Positions 33,041 through 42,527 of a DNA stretch of 64,000 nucleotides are shown in pieces. Below the pieces are notes generated by a model. It saw nothing but the letters and a program-made list of their open reading frames with translations, had not been told where the DNA came from and did not search any database. How positions within the stretch are numbered: position 1 is the stretch's first letter; the number at the start of each line of letters is the position of its first letter. The translations under genes were made by a program, and so were the position numbers. Source of the DNA: Molanna angustata (lineage: Eukaryota > Arthropoda > Insecta > Trichoptera > Molannidae); assembly GCA_963576475.1 (NCBI GenBank), contig OY754981.1, positions 31,782,132-31,846,131 on the forward strand, given 5' to 3'.

Positions 33041-33639
33041 CATGACTTCACATATCTGGGTTCCAACATATGTGACACCGGTGGTTGTGAAGCGGAAGTG
33101 AAAAGACTTATCGCCATGGCAAAGGGAGCACTGGAAAAACTCACAAGTGTGTGGAAGGACAGGGCCATCACGAAAAACACGAAGGCTAGACTCATCGGGG
33201 CTCTGATATTCTCCATGTTCCTATATGGTGTGGAAACATGGACACTTAGGGAGTCAGAGTGAAAGAGGATCGATGCTTTCGAAATGTGGTGCTGGAGGCG
33301 TATGCTGCGCATCCCATGGACAGCCAGAAGAACGAATGTGTCAATTTTAAACGAGCTGAAGATCGAGGCGTATGTTACAGACGTATCCTTCGATTCGTTG
33401 GACACATTGCCAGAAGGGAACCAGACTGCCTCGAGAAGCTTTTTGTGATGGGCAGCGTGGAAGGACGAAGATCTCGTGGTCGCTCACTGACCAGATGGAG
33501 CGAATTCCACAATGGGGTCTTCGGTGACTGGTGCTCTGCGTTCAGCCCAAAACAGATTGGCATGGAGGCGGGCCATACGTGTGGTGATGGACTACAGCCG
33601 CTATCCTCAGTCATGAGGAAAAGGACGAATATATACTAG
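33041..33639 (+). pseudogene. RTE-like LINE reverse transcriptase, C-terminal half, broken
   Basis: Starts HDFTYLGSNICDTGGCEAEV, continues IAMAKGALEKLTSVWKDRAI and LIGALIFSMFLYGVETWTLR, then an in-frame TGA at about 33259, KRIDAFEMWCWRRMLRIPWT, and a frame change near 33365 into RILRFVGHIARREPDCLEKL and GRRSRGRSLTRWSEF. This is the region after the YADD motif in RTE-type polyproteins. One stop and at least one frameshift make it a pseudogene. It is a different subfamily from RTE-A. Confidence 0.85.
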
Positions 33640-33645
33640 GGCAAC

Positions 33646-33800
33646 TAACAGGTACTGTGCGAAATATTTATTTAAATCTTACCCAATTACAAGTTGCCCA
33701 AGATACTTGCCCAAGATCGTCTCACAGATCTAGACTGAAAACACAATTAAAAACTCGCCGGGAATCGAACCTGGGACCCTTCGCTCAGAAGTGAGATATG
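33646..33800 (-). mobile_element. SINE-2 copy
   Basis: Minus strand: B box GGTTCGATTCCCGGCG, TTTTAATTGTGTTTTCAGTC, ATCTGTGAGACGATCTTGG and the end AGTACCTGTTAGTTGCC. Same family as 42597, 45432, 55395 and the split copy at 56505..57597. It abuts the RTE pseudogene. Confidence 0.7.
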
Positions 33801-34131
33801 ATGAACGGTTTCCCTTTACATGTGCAATTTATGAAATAACCAAACTTATGATGTTTCGTTGTTTAATTTTAACGATATGAATATAATTTATAATTTTGTA
33901 ATAATAGCCGAAGGCGAGATCGTTGAGAAGTACATAATATTTCTCAGATACACGTGGAGAGGGTAACTCAATCAATTTAGATATTAAAAGTCTTTGATGA
34001 ATATTATAAAAACCTCCAGGGGCTATATAATATTATATAATAATACTTGATACCGCTGATATTGGAATTACCTACAGATCATTTGTTCTTAGAACTTAGA
34101 AAAAGTTACAAAGCTTAATTAACGAAACGTT
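33801..34131. other. Intergenic, no gene seen
   Basis: No supported feature. The last bases are the ATAT target of the LTR element (34132..34135). Confidence 0.4.
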
Positions 34132-34231
34132 ATATTGATACGCCCGAGACGTATGGTTTGGAGATTAACCACACACTCGGGGTCAAAAGGAGGAACAGAG
34201 CAGTGAAAAGCCGGTATAATTGTCAATAATG

Positions 34232-34237
34232 TTTATT
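34232..34237 (-). terminator. LTR polyadenylation signal
   Basis: AATAAA on the minus strand, followed by CATTATTGAC; the only such signal near the LTR 3' end. Duplicate at 39453..39458. Confidence 0.55.
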
Positions 34238-34444
34238 GTGAGACACAGAACAATACACAAAATACACACAATAGTCAACAATGGCAGGAGAATCCCTTAA
34301 TGTCCAAATTCACAACAAAATAAATAGCGTCCTATCACAAGCACAAGTATGTTCTATTATAATCACAAGATGTGTCCTATCACAAACACTAGCGTGTCCT
34401 ATCACGATCACCAGATGTGTCCTATCACAAACACTAACCACACA

Positions 34445-34840
34445 GATCAGGTGCGCAGACCCGGGGCGCAGAGCAGGTGCGCTAAGCAGGGGCACAGAGC
34501 AGGTGCGCAAAGCAGAGGTGCAGAGCAGGTGCGCAAACCGGGGGCGCAGAGCAGGTGCGCAAACCAGGGGCGCAGAGCAGGTGCGCAAACCAGGGGCGCA
34601 GAGCAGGTGCGCAAACCAGGGGCGCAGAGCAGGTGCGCAAACCAGGGGCGCAGAGCAGGTGCGCAAACCAGGGGCGCAGAGCAGGTGCGCAAACCAGGGG
34701 CGCAGAGCAGGTGCGCAAACCAGGGGTGCAGAGCAGGTGCGCAAACCAGGGGCGCAGAGCATGTGCGCAAACCAGGGGCGCAGAGCTGGTGCGCAAACCA
34801 GGGGCGCAGAGCTGGTGCGCAAACCAGGGGCGCGGAGCAG
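34445..34840. repeat. LTR minisatellite, 26-bp units (3' LTR)
   Basis: About a dozen tandem units of 26 bp, CAGGTGCGCAAACCAGGGGC plus GCAGAG. A period of 26 cycles through all frames, so every frame on both strands stays open (AGAQTRGAEQVRKPGAQSRC and LVCAPALRPWFAHLLCAPGL type peptides). These frames are not genes. A second, 13-bp-based array (ACCAGGGGCGCAG) fills 35038..35310. Confidence 0.93.
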
Positions 34841-35588
34841 GGGCGCAGTGGCAGCGGCTGGGGCTGGTTGCAGGGCGTGGCTCAGGCTGGTGGCCAGGGG
34901 CGTAGAGCAGCAGGTGCGCAAACCAGGGACGCAGAGCAGGTGCGCAAACCAGGAGCGCGGAGCAGGGGCGCAGTGGCAGCGGCTGGGGCTGGTTGCAGGG
35001 CGTGACTCAGGCTGGTGACCAGGGGCGTAGAGCAGGTGCGCAAACCAGGGGCGCAGTGGCAGGTGGTGCAGACCAGTGGTGCCGACCAGGGGCGCAGGCC
35101 AGGGGCGCAGTCCAGGGGCGCAGTGGCAGGGGTGCAGACCAGTGGTGCAGACCAGGGGCGCAGACCAGGGGCGCAGACCAGGGGCGCAGGCCAGGGGCGC
35201 AGTCCAGGGGCGCAGTGGCAGGGGTGCAAACCAGTGGTGCAGACCAGGGGCGCAGACCAGTGTCGCAGTCCAGGGGCGCAGACCAGTGCCGCAGTCCAGG
35301 GGCGCAGTCCGGGAAGGCGGTGCAGTGGCAGAAGCAGTGACTGGGGCTGGCCGCTGGGCGCAGGTCCAGGCTGGTGCGAGGTCGGAGTGCTCGAGAGATA
35401 TCGAAGTGTTTAGACTCGACGGCCACGTCGGGGTGGAAGTCGCTTCTTCGTCGATCCGACACGACAGGCAGGGCCAGGTCCGTTCAACACTGTTGCGGCT
35501 GGAGTCTTCCCGACTGAAGTGGTCTGGCGGAGGTCTTGCTCGTAGCTTGTAGAGTGGCGATCTGATGTCGGTTAGCGCGGTCGACCCA

Positions 35589-35596
35589 TATTTATA
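35589..35596 (-). promoter_or_regulatory. LTR TATA box
   Basis: TATAAATA on the minus strand in a GCGTATAAATATGGG context, 270 bp inside U3. Duplicate in the 5' LTR at 40810..40817. Confidence 0.65.
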
Positions 35597-35624
35597 CGCC
35601 GCCAGCCGATTATGGCGCGCTCTG

Positions 35625-35716
35625 ATTGGCCGGTTGTACGGCGAGTGCTGACCGCTCGCTCTGATTCGCCGATACAACGCGGTCTCTGATTGGCCGGCGC
35701 GGTGCGCGCTGATTGG
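35625..35716 (-). promoter_or_regulatory. CCAAT box cluster in U3
   Basis: Three CCAATCA copies on the minus strand (ATTGG at 35625, 35689 and 35712) plus a degenerate CGAATCA near 35662, each followed by GC-rich sequence, all 30-125 bp upstream of the TATA box. The spacing fits an NF-Y-type proximal promoter. Duplicate at 40846..40937. Confidence 0.55.
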
Positions 35717-35863
35717 TTGACTCACTTGTCCAGGCATGTCACGTGGTATCGTTATACGGTCGACATCGATCCGGGATGCGACCGTATCGTGAGCATGCTA
35801 GGCTGGGTGCGTTTTAGCTTCGCTATGGAAGGGCGCCGGGTCCGGTCACCCATTACAGGCGCA

Positions 35864-37818
35864 TCAATCCCCCCCGCTTTCTTGGCCGGAAGCCGGAGTC
35901 GCTTCCATAGTCGCTGCTTCCTCCCAGGAAGGCGGAGCGGGTTTCAAGCGGGATATATGATATTTTGCTGGTTTGCCTCTTCGGTCGATCCAGTAGACAT
36001 TCCCACGTCCTACCGACATTAGGACCTTGTGTGGCCCGCACCACTTCGCTGCGAAACCGGCGAATACACCGGGCGGTCCCTGCGTGCCTGCAGGGTGGTG
36101 TTCGTGGACCAGTACCAACTGGCCTGTTTCGTAGGTGGGTGCCCCTTGGGTATTTCGGGCGTACCGCTCTTGGTACGCACGCTGGTTGTTTCGGACTCTC
36201 TCGTCCATTGGTTCGCGGTCTCGGACCGGGGCAGAATCCGGAGGCTGCTCATCTGCCAGGGGTATGGCATCCCATTCTCCTGGGCGGTGGAGGTCGTGGC
36301 CGTGCAGGGCCTCGGCTGGGGTGATGCCTGTTGCGTCGTTCCGTCGGTTGCGAAGGGCTGCCAGGACGGCGGGCAGTCTGTCGTCCCACGTGGTGTGGGG
36401 CGCGTCTTGCAGGAGGATCCGAAGACACTTCTTCACCTCCTGATTTCTTCTCTCAACCGGGTTGGCTCTGGCGTGGTAGACGGCGGTAGTCCAGTGCTCG
36501 GACCGCCATCTGTCCATTGCCTCCCGCCAGAGCTTGTGCCCGAACTGTGGGCCATTGTCTGTTATCACCCTCCGCGGATGACCGTACCTGGGGAGGTACT
36601 CTCTTTCTATGACCTCGATTAACTTCACTGTCTTAGTGGACCGCAATGGGTAGGCCTCTACCCACCGCGTGAACAGGTCGGTGACCACCAAGATGTATTT
36701 ATTTGCATGCCTTGTCGCCGGATAAGGGCCCATTAAATCCACCGCGATTATCTCAAACGGCCGGCGGGGAGCGATAGCTCCCTGGGGAGTGGCTGTGGGT
36801 CCTCCACCTCCCTTGGTTCTGGCGCAAATCAGGCAGTGTCGTACGTAAGTGGCAACGTCCGTTGCCATATTCGGCCACCAAAAGCGGGCACCGATGGCCC
36901 TCGTCGTCTCCCTTGCTCCCGGGTGTACGGCTGTTGGGGAGTCGTGGTACTCCTCGAGCACCTGAGGAACCACCGAGTCTGGAACCACCAGACGATCCTC
37001 TCGGCCGGTGTCCCTCTTCCACAACACGTCGTCCCTCACCATGTAACGGTGGTAGTGTGGTTGCCTGCCCGTTGTCCTACGCGGCGGGCGGGTGTGAAGG
37101 CGGAGCCACACCCGTATCCTCTTCTGGACGGTGGTGTCCCGTGATTGGGTGAGCCGGACTGTTTCGGCCAGAGTTGCCCCTTGGACCGGGGTTACGTCCG
37201 CGGGATCTTCCTGAATTGGTCCGTGCCCCATCGACGCTGCTGGTACCGGCGAGTTAATGCTTCCGGCGGGCAGCGGCTCACTGGCCTCAGCAGTGAGCAT
37301 TTCTACTACGGCGTCCAGGTTCCTGGTGAGGTCCGGGTAGGCGGCATCTCGCGGCCTTGGTCGAGGTTCTGGGTAAAACAAGGAGCTAGCCCGTTCGCTC
37401 CTACCGAAGGTGACGCAGCCGCGTCTGAAGTCCAGTGCGGCCTCCTCGTCCTTCAGCCATCGGATTCCGAGAATGGCTTCTTCCCGGAGGTCTTCCATCA
37501 CCAGGAAGTCGATGGTCGTCTGCTGGTCACCAAGTTTGATGGTCAGAGCGGTCTCCCCCACCACCCTGACCCTGGTGTGGGTGTCTGCCTGGCCCAAGGA
37601 CTCCACTTCCGAGGGCCTAATCAGATGGTGGGGCACTAAGTCTTCTCGCACAAGGTTGTGAGAGCAGGCGGAGTCCAGGAGGACCCGCCGTTCCTGGCCA
37701 GATATCTCTGCCCGTACCCTGGGCAAAGTCTGGATCTCGTTGACCGCCGCGTTGCATACGGCGGAATCACCCCGACGACGATCAGGAATTAATGCGTCGC
37801 CGGGGCCCGGTCGTTTCC
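35864..37818 (-). CDS. pol: Gypsy Pol: protease-integrase, no RT/RNase H
   Basis: Expressed by -1 frameshift from gag; no ATG is needed and the frame is open from the slip site. Counting from the TTG at 37726 (620 codons): an aspartic protease with the active-site triad as LLDSACSH (residues 16-23) and the flap/C-terminal ILGIRWL (85-91); a linker of about 100 residues; integrase with the HHCC zinc motif (H261, H268, C298, C301), catalytic D330 (AVDLMGPYP), D390 (ITDNGPQF) and E425 (ANPVERRNQE); and a C-terminal GPY/F-like segment (KWCGPHKVLM). A normal Gypsy Pol has about 600 more residues of RT and RNase H between protease and integrase; none is present, although the frame is intact. The DSA triad instead of DTG/DSG is unusual. 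The TGA stop is the first three bases of the 3' LTR. Confidence 0.9.
35867..35883 (-). other. Polypurine tract
   Basis: AAGAAAGCGGGGGGGAT on the minus strand directly abuts the 3' LTR, as needed to prime plus-strand DNA synthesis. It is also the last codons of pol. Confidence 0.8.
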
Positions 37819-39258
37819 CGAAGCCGGGGCATCTCGTGGGCGGCGTCCTTGCACGTGTTGCGTCGCGGCGCCTCGGTGTCCTCCCCGGTATCCTCCCCGC
37901 TGAGGATTCCTTGGAGCCGGCCTCACAGGGGGGGCGGGCTCATCCTCGTAACTCCAGTCCTCTGGTGTTGGGGGGTACTCGGCGTTGGAGGCGTGCTCAT
38001 TGTTAGTACGCCGGTAGTCTCGACGGGGAGACGCATATCTCTCTTCCACCTGGTTGACGCGTGGGCTGGGTGAGCGGGCGCGTCGTTGTGGGGAGCGCCT
38101 ATGCTCCCGCCTTGGAGAGCGGTGATTGTAGGCGCGGGCTGGCGAGGGTGATTGCCGTCGCGTGGTCCTTGACTCGACCTGGTGGGCGTGTGCGCTGGGC
38201 GAGCGGGCGCGCCGTCTGTCTCTGGACGGAGAACGCCTATGCTCCCGCCTTGGAGAACGGTGCTCGTAGGCGTGGGTGCGTGTGCTGGGTGTGCGGGCAC
38301 GGCGATGTTCCCGAGATGGAGAGCGTCTTTGCTCCCGTCTTGGAGAGCGGTGATCATAGGCGCGGTCCGGCGATGGTGAATACCGTCGAGTGTTCCTCGA
38401 TTCAACCTGGTTGACGCGCAGGCTGGGCGAGTGGGTGCGTCGTCTGTCTCGGGACGGCGAACGCCTGTGTTCCCGCCTTGGAGACTGGGCCCTCTCTCTT
38501 GCAGGTGATCGTCCGCTTCTCCGGTGATAATCCCGCTCGGGTGGAGGTGACTGCCACCTTAGTGACCGCCGAGGTGAGCGCTTGTCGCGCCGCGGCACCT
38601 CTCGTTGTCTTTCCTCCATGGGTAGATGCCGAGGGCCTTCCCAAGTGAGGGCCTTCTTGAGGAGCTCGCTCATCGAGCTCACCTCAATTGTGTTATGAGG
38701 CGGTCGTAATTGCGATATTATACCCGGGAGGTACATATCCAGGTCTCCTTCAGTGCAGTCTGGGTCCACCCTCTGCCTCAGGCGCAGCTTCCTGCAGAGG
38801 AAGTCGTATGCCGACTCGGACTCCGACTGTTCCGCAATGAAGAATTTGCCCTGCAGGGCCATCATCGTCTTTGGATTATCATAATATTGCGTGAATAGTT
38901 TCACGACTTCAGGCCATGGCCTATATTGTTGCCGATGAATCTCCCACCATGACTCCGCCTCGTCTCGTAGACGCTCTTCGAAGACGTATACCTTGTCTTC
39001 AGGGTGAGTTCCCGCTGCAACGAAGTATTCCTCACACCTTCTGATGAACCTGCGTGGGCTCTCTTCGGGGTGGCCATTAAATGTGGCCGTCAGACGAGGT
39101 GGGCGGGTGGTAGATATCACATAGCTGGGCGCCACTGGATTTTCCGTCGCCGAATCCAGAAACGGCGGAGGCGCGGTGGTGTTGCTCGGAGGCTCCATCG
39201 GAGCTTGAGGTCCGGCTTCGGTGTCCACTGACCTCGGCGAGTGTCTCGTAACCGGCAT
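37789..39258 (-). CDS. gag: Gypsy Gag polyprotein with SR-rich C-terminal half
   Basis: Structural polyprotein that would pack retrotransposon RNA into particles. The start is ATG at 39258 (the frame is open two codons further to a GTG); 489 residues. About residues 55-210 match the retrotransposon Gag capsid fold (LTATFNGHPEESPRRFIRRC, DEAESWWEIHRQQY, FIAEQSESESAYDFLCRKLR). Residues 225-430 are made of repeated RRSPSRDRRR, SPRREHRRSP and SPSPxRAY blocks like the RS domain of SR splicing proteins, and the last 50 are arginine/glycine-rich (RGGYRGGHRG). No CCHC zinc knuckle is seen, so the basic SR/RG region probably takes over RNA binding. The stop TAA at 37789 overlaps the pol frame downstream of a GGGAAAC slip site. 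Confidence 0.9.
   Translation of the reverse strand: MPVTRHSPRSVDTEAGPQAPMEPPSNTTAPPPFLDSATENPVAPSYVISTTRPPRLTATFNGHPEESPRRFIRRCEEYFVAAGTHPEDKVYVFEERLRDEAESWWEIHRQQYRPWPEVVKLFTQYYDNPKTMMALQGKFFIAEQSESESAYDFLCRKLRLRQRVDPDCTEGDLDMYLPGIISQLRPPHNTIEVSSMSELLKKALTWEGPRHLPMEERQREVPRRDKRSPRRSLRWQSPPPERDYHRRSGRSPARERAQSPRREHRRSPSRDRRRTHSPSLRVNQVESRNTRRYSPSPDRAYDHRSPRREQRRSPSREHRRARTPSTRTHAYEHRSPRREHRRSPSRDRRRARSPSAHAHQVESRTTRRQSPSPARAYNHRSPRREHRRSPQRRARSPSPRVNQVEERYASPRRDYRRTNNEHASNAEYPPTPEDWSYEDEPAPPVRPAPRNPQRGGYRGGHRGAATQHVQGRRPRDAPASGNDRAPATH
37813..37819 (-). promoter_or_regulatory. -1 ribosomal frameshift heptamer GGGAAAC
   Basis: On the minus strand GGGAAAC lies as G-GGA-AAC in the gag frame, the X-XXY-YYZ pattern. 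The pol frame is the -1 frame and is open from here through the protease. It is 22-30 nt before the gag stop. GC-rich sequence follows (ACCGGGCCCCGGCG), which can pair with itself, so a stimulatory structure is plausible. Confidence 0.7.
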
Positions 39259-39340
39259 TTTCACTATTCACACTGTTTTTCTGTCACTTTTCACTATTGT
39301 CTCAGGGGTCGTGAGTCCTTGGCTCTTATTTAGAGTCCCA

Positions 39341-39354
39341 CTGCTGGGCCGCCA
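39341..39354 (-). other. Primer-binding site
   Basis: Two bases after the 5' LTR the minus strand reads TGGCGGCCCAGCAG; TGG pairs with a tRNA CCA end, as in other Gypsy elements. The tRNA species cannot be named from sequence alone. Confidence 0.6.
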
Positions 39355-39356
39355 AT

Positions 39357-41087
39357 TGATACGCCCGAGACGTATGGTTTGGAGATTAACCACACACTCG
39401 GGGTCAAAAGGAGGAACAGAGCAGTGAAAAGCCGGTATAATTGTCAATAATGTTTATTGTGAGACACAGAACAATACACAAAATACACACAATAGTCAAC
39501 AATGGCAGGAGAATCCCTTAATGTCCAAATTCACAACAAAATAAATAGCGTCCTATCACAAGCACAAGTATGTTCTATTATAATCACAAGATGTGTCCTA
39601 TCACAAACACTAGCGTGTCCTATCACGATCACCAGATGTGTCCTATCACAAACACTAACCACACAGATCAGGTGCGCAGACCCGGGGCGCAGAGCAGGTG
39701 CGCTAAGCAGGGGCACAGAGCAGGTGCGCAAAGCAGAGGTGCAGAGCAGGTGCGCAAACCGGGGGCGCAGAGCAGGTGCGCAAACCAGGGGCGCAGAGCA
39801 GGTGCGCAAACCAGGGGCGCAGAGCAGGTGCGCAAACCAGGGGCGCAGAGCAGGTGCGCAAACCAGGGGCGCAGAGCAGGTGCGCAAACCAGGGGCGCAG
39901 AGCAGGTGCGCAAACCAGGGGCGCAGAGCAGGTGCGCAAACCAGGGGTGCAGAGCAGGTGCGCAAACCAGGGGCGCAGAGCATGTGCGCAAACCAGGGGC
40001 GCAGAGCTGGTGCGCAAACCAGGGGCGCAGAGCTGGTGCGCAAACCAGGGGCGCGGAGCAGGGGCGCAGTGGCAGCGGCTGGGGCTGGTTGCAGGGCGTG
40101 GCTCAGGCTGGTGGCCAGGGGCGTAGAGCAGCAGGTGCGCAAACCAGGGACGCAGAGCAGGTGCGCAAACCAGGAGCGCGGAGCAGGGGCGCAGTGGCAG
40201 CGGCTGGGGCTGGTTGCAGGGCGTGACTCAGGCTGGTGACCAGGGGCGTAGAGCAGGTGCGCAAACCAGGGGCGCAGTGGCAGGTGGTGCAGACCAGTGG
40301 TGCCGACCAGGGGCGCAGGCCAGGGGCGCAGTCCAGGGGCGCAGTGGCAGGGGTGCAGACCAGTGGTGCAGACCAGGGGCGCAGACCAGGGGCGCAGACC
40401 AGGGGCGCAGGCCAGGGGCGCAGTCCAGGGGCGCAGTGGCAGGGGTGCAAACCAGTGGTGCAGACCAGGGGCGCAGACCAGTGTCGCAGTCCAGGGGCGC
40501 AGACCAGTGCCGCAGTCCAGGGGCGCAGTCCGGGAAGGCGGTGCAGTGGCAGAAGCAGTGACTGGGGCTGGCCGCTGGGCGCAGGTCCAGGCTGGTGCGA
40601 GGTCGGAGTGCTCGAGAGATATCGAAGTGTTTAGACTCGACGGCCACGTCGGGGTGGAAGTCGCTTCTTCGTCGATCCGACACGACAGGCAGGGCCAGGT
40701 CCGTTCAACACTGTTGCGGCTGGAGTCTTCCCGACTGAAGTGGTCTGGCGGAGGTCTTGCTCGTAGCTTGTAGAGTGGCGATCTGATGTCGGTTAGCGCG
40801 GTCGACCCATATTTATACGCCGCCAGCCGATTATGGCGCGCTCTGATTGGCCGGTTGTACGGCGAGTGCTGACCGCTCGCTCTGATTCGCCGATACAACG
40901 CGGTCTCTGATTGGCCGGCGCGGTGCGCGCTGATTGGTTGACTCACTTGTCCAGGCATGTCACGTGGTATCGTTATACGGTCGACATCGATCCGGGATGC
41001 GACCGTATCGTGAGCATGCTAGGCTGGGTGCGTTTTAGCTTCGCTATGGAAGGGCGCCGGGTCCGGTCACCCATTACAGGCGCATCA
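39357..41087 (-). repeat. 5' LTR (1731 bp)
   Basis: Same length and apparently the same sequence as the left LTR. It is the copy expected to drive transcription: CCAAT boxes at about 40846..40937, TATA box at 40810..40817, and AATAAA at 39458..39453. Confidence 0.93.
39666..40061. repeat. LTR minisatellite, 26-bp units (5' LTR)
   Basis: The exact counterpart of the array in the other LTR, with the same unit number and the same internal variants; the 13-bp array is at 40259..40531. Minisatellites change length fast, so equal arrays support a very recent insertion. Confidence 0.93.
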
Positions 41088-41091
41088 ATAT

Positions 41092-41526
41092 AACATCGTT
41101 ATATTATGTAAATATGTACTTATGGTTCAAAAATGATTTAATTCACACCCACTTTAAATAAGGAACACGGCCTTCGTGTCTCAGTCAAATATCTATCTGG
41201 CTCCTGATCTAAGAATATCATTATTTATTCAATCTAGATATTTGAAATAGTAATATTTGCATATTACGTGTAAGTTTTCCTAGAAAAAATACAATATAAT
41301 GCCAATATTAAAAAAAAAAATTGTCATATGAAAAAAATTAAATTAAATAAATATTAAAATAAATCACCACTCAATAGAATATTGATATTGTATTTATGTA
41401 TTATTTAAATGAAATAATTGTCTTTTAATTTATTGTAAAGTATTATAGAATTTGTTTTTAAAGTAGGTACCTACCTATGTAGCTTATTTTTGGTACATAT
41501 CTTTTGTTTACGGATTGATTATTTTT
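41092..41526. other. Intergenic, no gene seen
   Basis: AT-rich; no supported feature. Confidence 0.35.
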
Positions 41527-42527
41527 ACTCCTCACTAACCCAAGGGGATATAGTGGGGATTTATGATTTCGCAATTTTTAAGCCTATTTTTTTATTGCTG
41601 ATTATCAACTAGAATTATGCTGAAATTGTATTCTGTAAGTTTCATCACAATGTATCTATGTGTGTGCGTGTATGTGTGCTATGTGTGTGTGCTGTGTGCT
41701 ATGTACGGCGTGTTTATTTTACTTTATCAATTATATACTAAAGTACTTATTCGATTCTTTTCAAATTTTGCTAATTTGTAAATTTTGCTAAGACGAATGT
41801 GTGGTAAAACAATTTATGATAGGATAAGGAATCAAGATATCAGAAGAGAATGTAAGATTGAAAGGGATATTTTGAGTAGAATGAAGATAAATGCTTTGCG
41901 ATGGTTCGGACATGTAGAGAGAATGAACGATGAACGACTGACAAAGAAAGTATACAAGGCTGAAAAGAGTGGAATGAGATGTAAGGGTCGACCTAGAAAG
42001 AACTGGCATGATCATATAAATGAGATTTTGAAAGAGGGGAACATACGAAGTCAGAACAATAGGAGAGCATGTATGACGCGATGTATGAATGTAAATGAGG
42101 CAAAACAGGTATGTCAAGATAGAAGAGTCTGGCGTTCGGTTCTCTCTGCCTACCCCAAATAGGGAAACGGCGTGATGGTATGTATGTATGTATGTAATTT
42201 GTATAACTTATAATGGCTTAGGCCCCATTAGATTTTGAAGGATATCTGAATAGTGATTCTCATTTTTTTAAACGTCAAATATTTTAAAGTAACCCCAAGC
42301 TCAAGAAACTTAATATTTGAAACTTTCATTATCAAATTGGTAAAAAGACTCATCACAATCATAAAGTGTCATTGAAGAATTATCAAGTTTTCATAATAAA
42401 ATATTAAAAAAAAACAATTGAACAAACATTATATGAAAATGCTGTAAATTTTCCATACAAAATTTGAAAATTTTATGGAGTGACTTGTTAGTGAGGAGTT
42501 ACGCGTTGGCCACAACCCACTCGTTTT
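41527..42527 (-). mobile_element. MITE-2 copy split by RTE-A
   Basis: Begins ACTCCTCACTAACCC at 41529 and ends GTTAGTGAGGAGTTACGCGT, TGGCCACAACCCACTCGTTT at 42527, i.e. the 19832..20400 copy in reverse order. The two halves (to about 41784 and from about 42200) join if the RTE-A fragment between them is removed. The left half carries a TG/TGTG microsatellite at about 41660..41700. Confidence 0.65.
41785..42200 (+). pseudogene. RTE-A LINE, C-terminal ORF and tail
   Basis: Open frame to 42162 with LRRMCGKTIYDRIRNQDIRR, INALRWFGHVERMNDERL, GRPRKNWHDHINEIL, NNRRACMTRCMNVNEA and WRSVLSAYPK-stop, then GGGAAACGGCGTGATGGTAT and a TATG repeat tail. 5'-truncated copy without the endonuclease or RT catalytic domains, inserted into MITE-2. 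The frame is undamaged, so the insertion is recent. Confidence 0.88.

Larger units (their letters stand above)
34136..35866 (-). repeat. 3' LTR (1731 bp)
   Basis: Order on the minus strand: TG end at 35866, CCAAT cluster, TATA box, a long GC-rich minisatellite zone, AATAAA at 34237..34232, and CA end at 34136. If transcription starts just after the TATA box, R is about 1.3 kb, much longer than in most Gypsy LTRs. Confidence 0.93.
34136..41087 (-). mobile_element. Gypsy-type LTR retrotransposon lacking RT/RNase H
   Basis: A 6952-bp element on the minus strand: 5' LTR 41087..39357, PBS, gag, pol (protease-integrase), PPT, 3' LTR 35866..34136. Each LTR is 1731 bp, begins TGATGCGCC and ends CGTATCA in element orientation. 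ATAT flanks both sides (34132..34135, 41088..41091), a 4-bp target duplication as expected for Ty3/Gypsy. Both LTRs carry the same open frames at a constant 5221-bp offset and show no difference on reading, so insertion was recent. It is much more GC-rich than its surroundings. RT and RNase H are absent, so it must be mobilised in trans. Confidence 0.93.

Noticed and set aside
34281..35018. 245-codon plus-strand ORF (and twin at 39502..40239)
   Set aside because: Same minisatellite; antisense to the element and made of GAQTRGAEQVRKP repeats.
34310..35737. 475-codon minus-strand ORF in the left LTR (and its twin at 39531..40958)
   Set aside because: The frame is built from the 26-bp and 13-bp minisatellites, which stay open in all frames on both strands. 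It has no conserved domain and spans U3, R and the promoter. It is an arithmetic artefact.
36029..36622. 197-codon plus-strand ORF within pol
   Set aside because: Antisense shadow of the integrase region in GC-rich DNA; no motif.
37145..37639. 164-codon plus-strand ORF
   Set aside because: Antisense shadow of the protease region.
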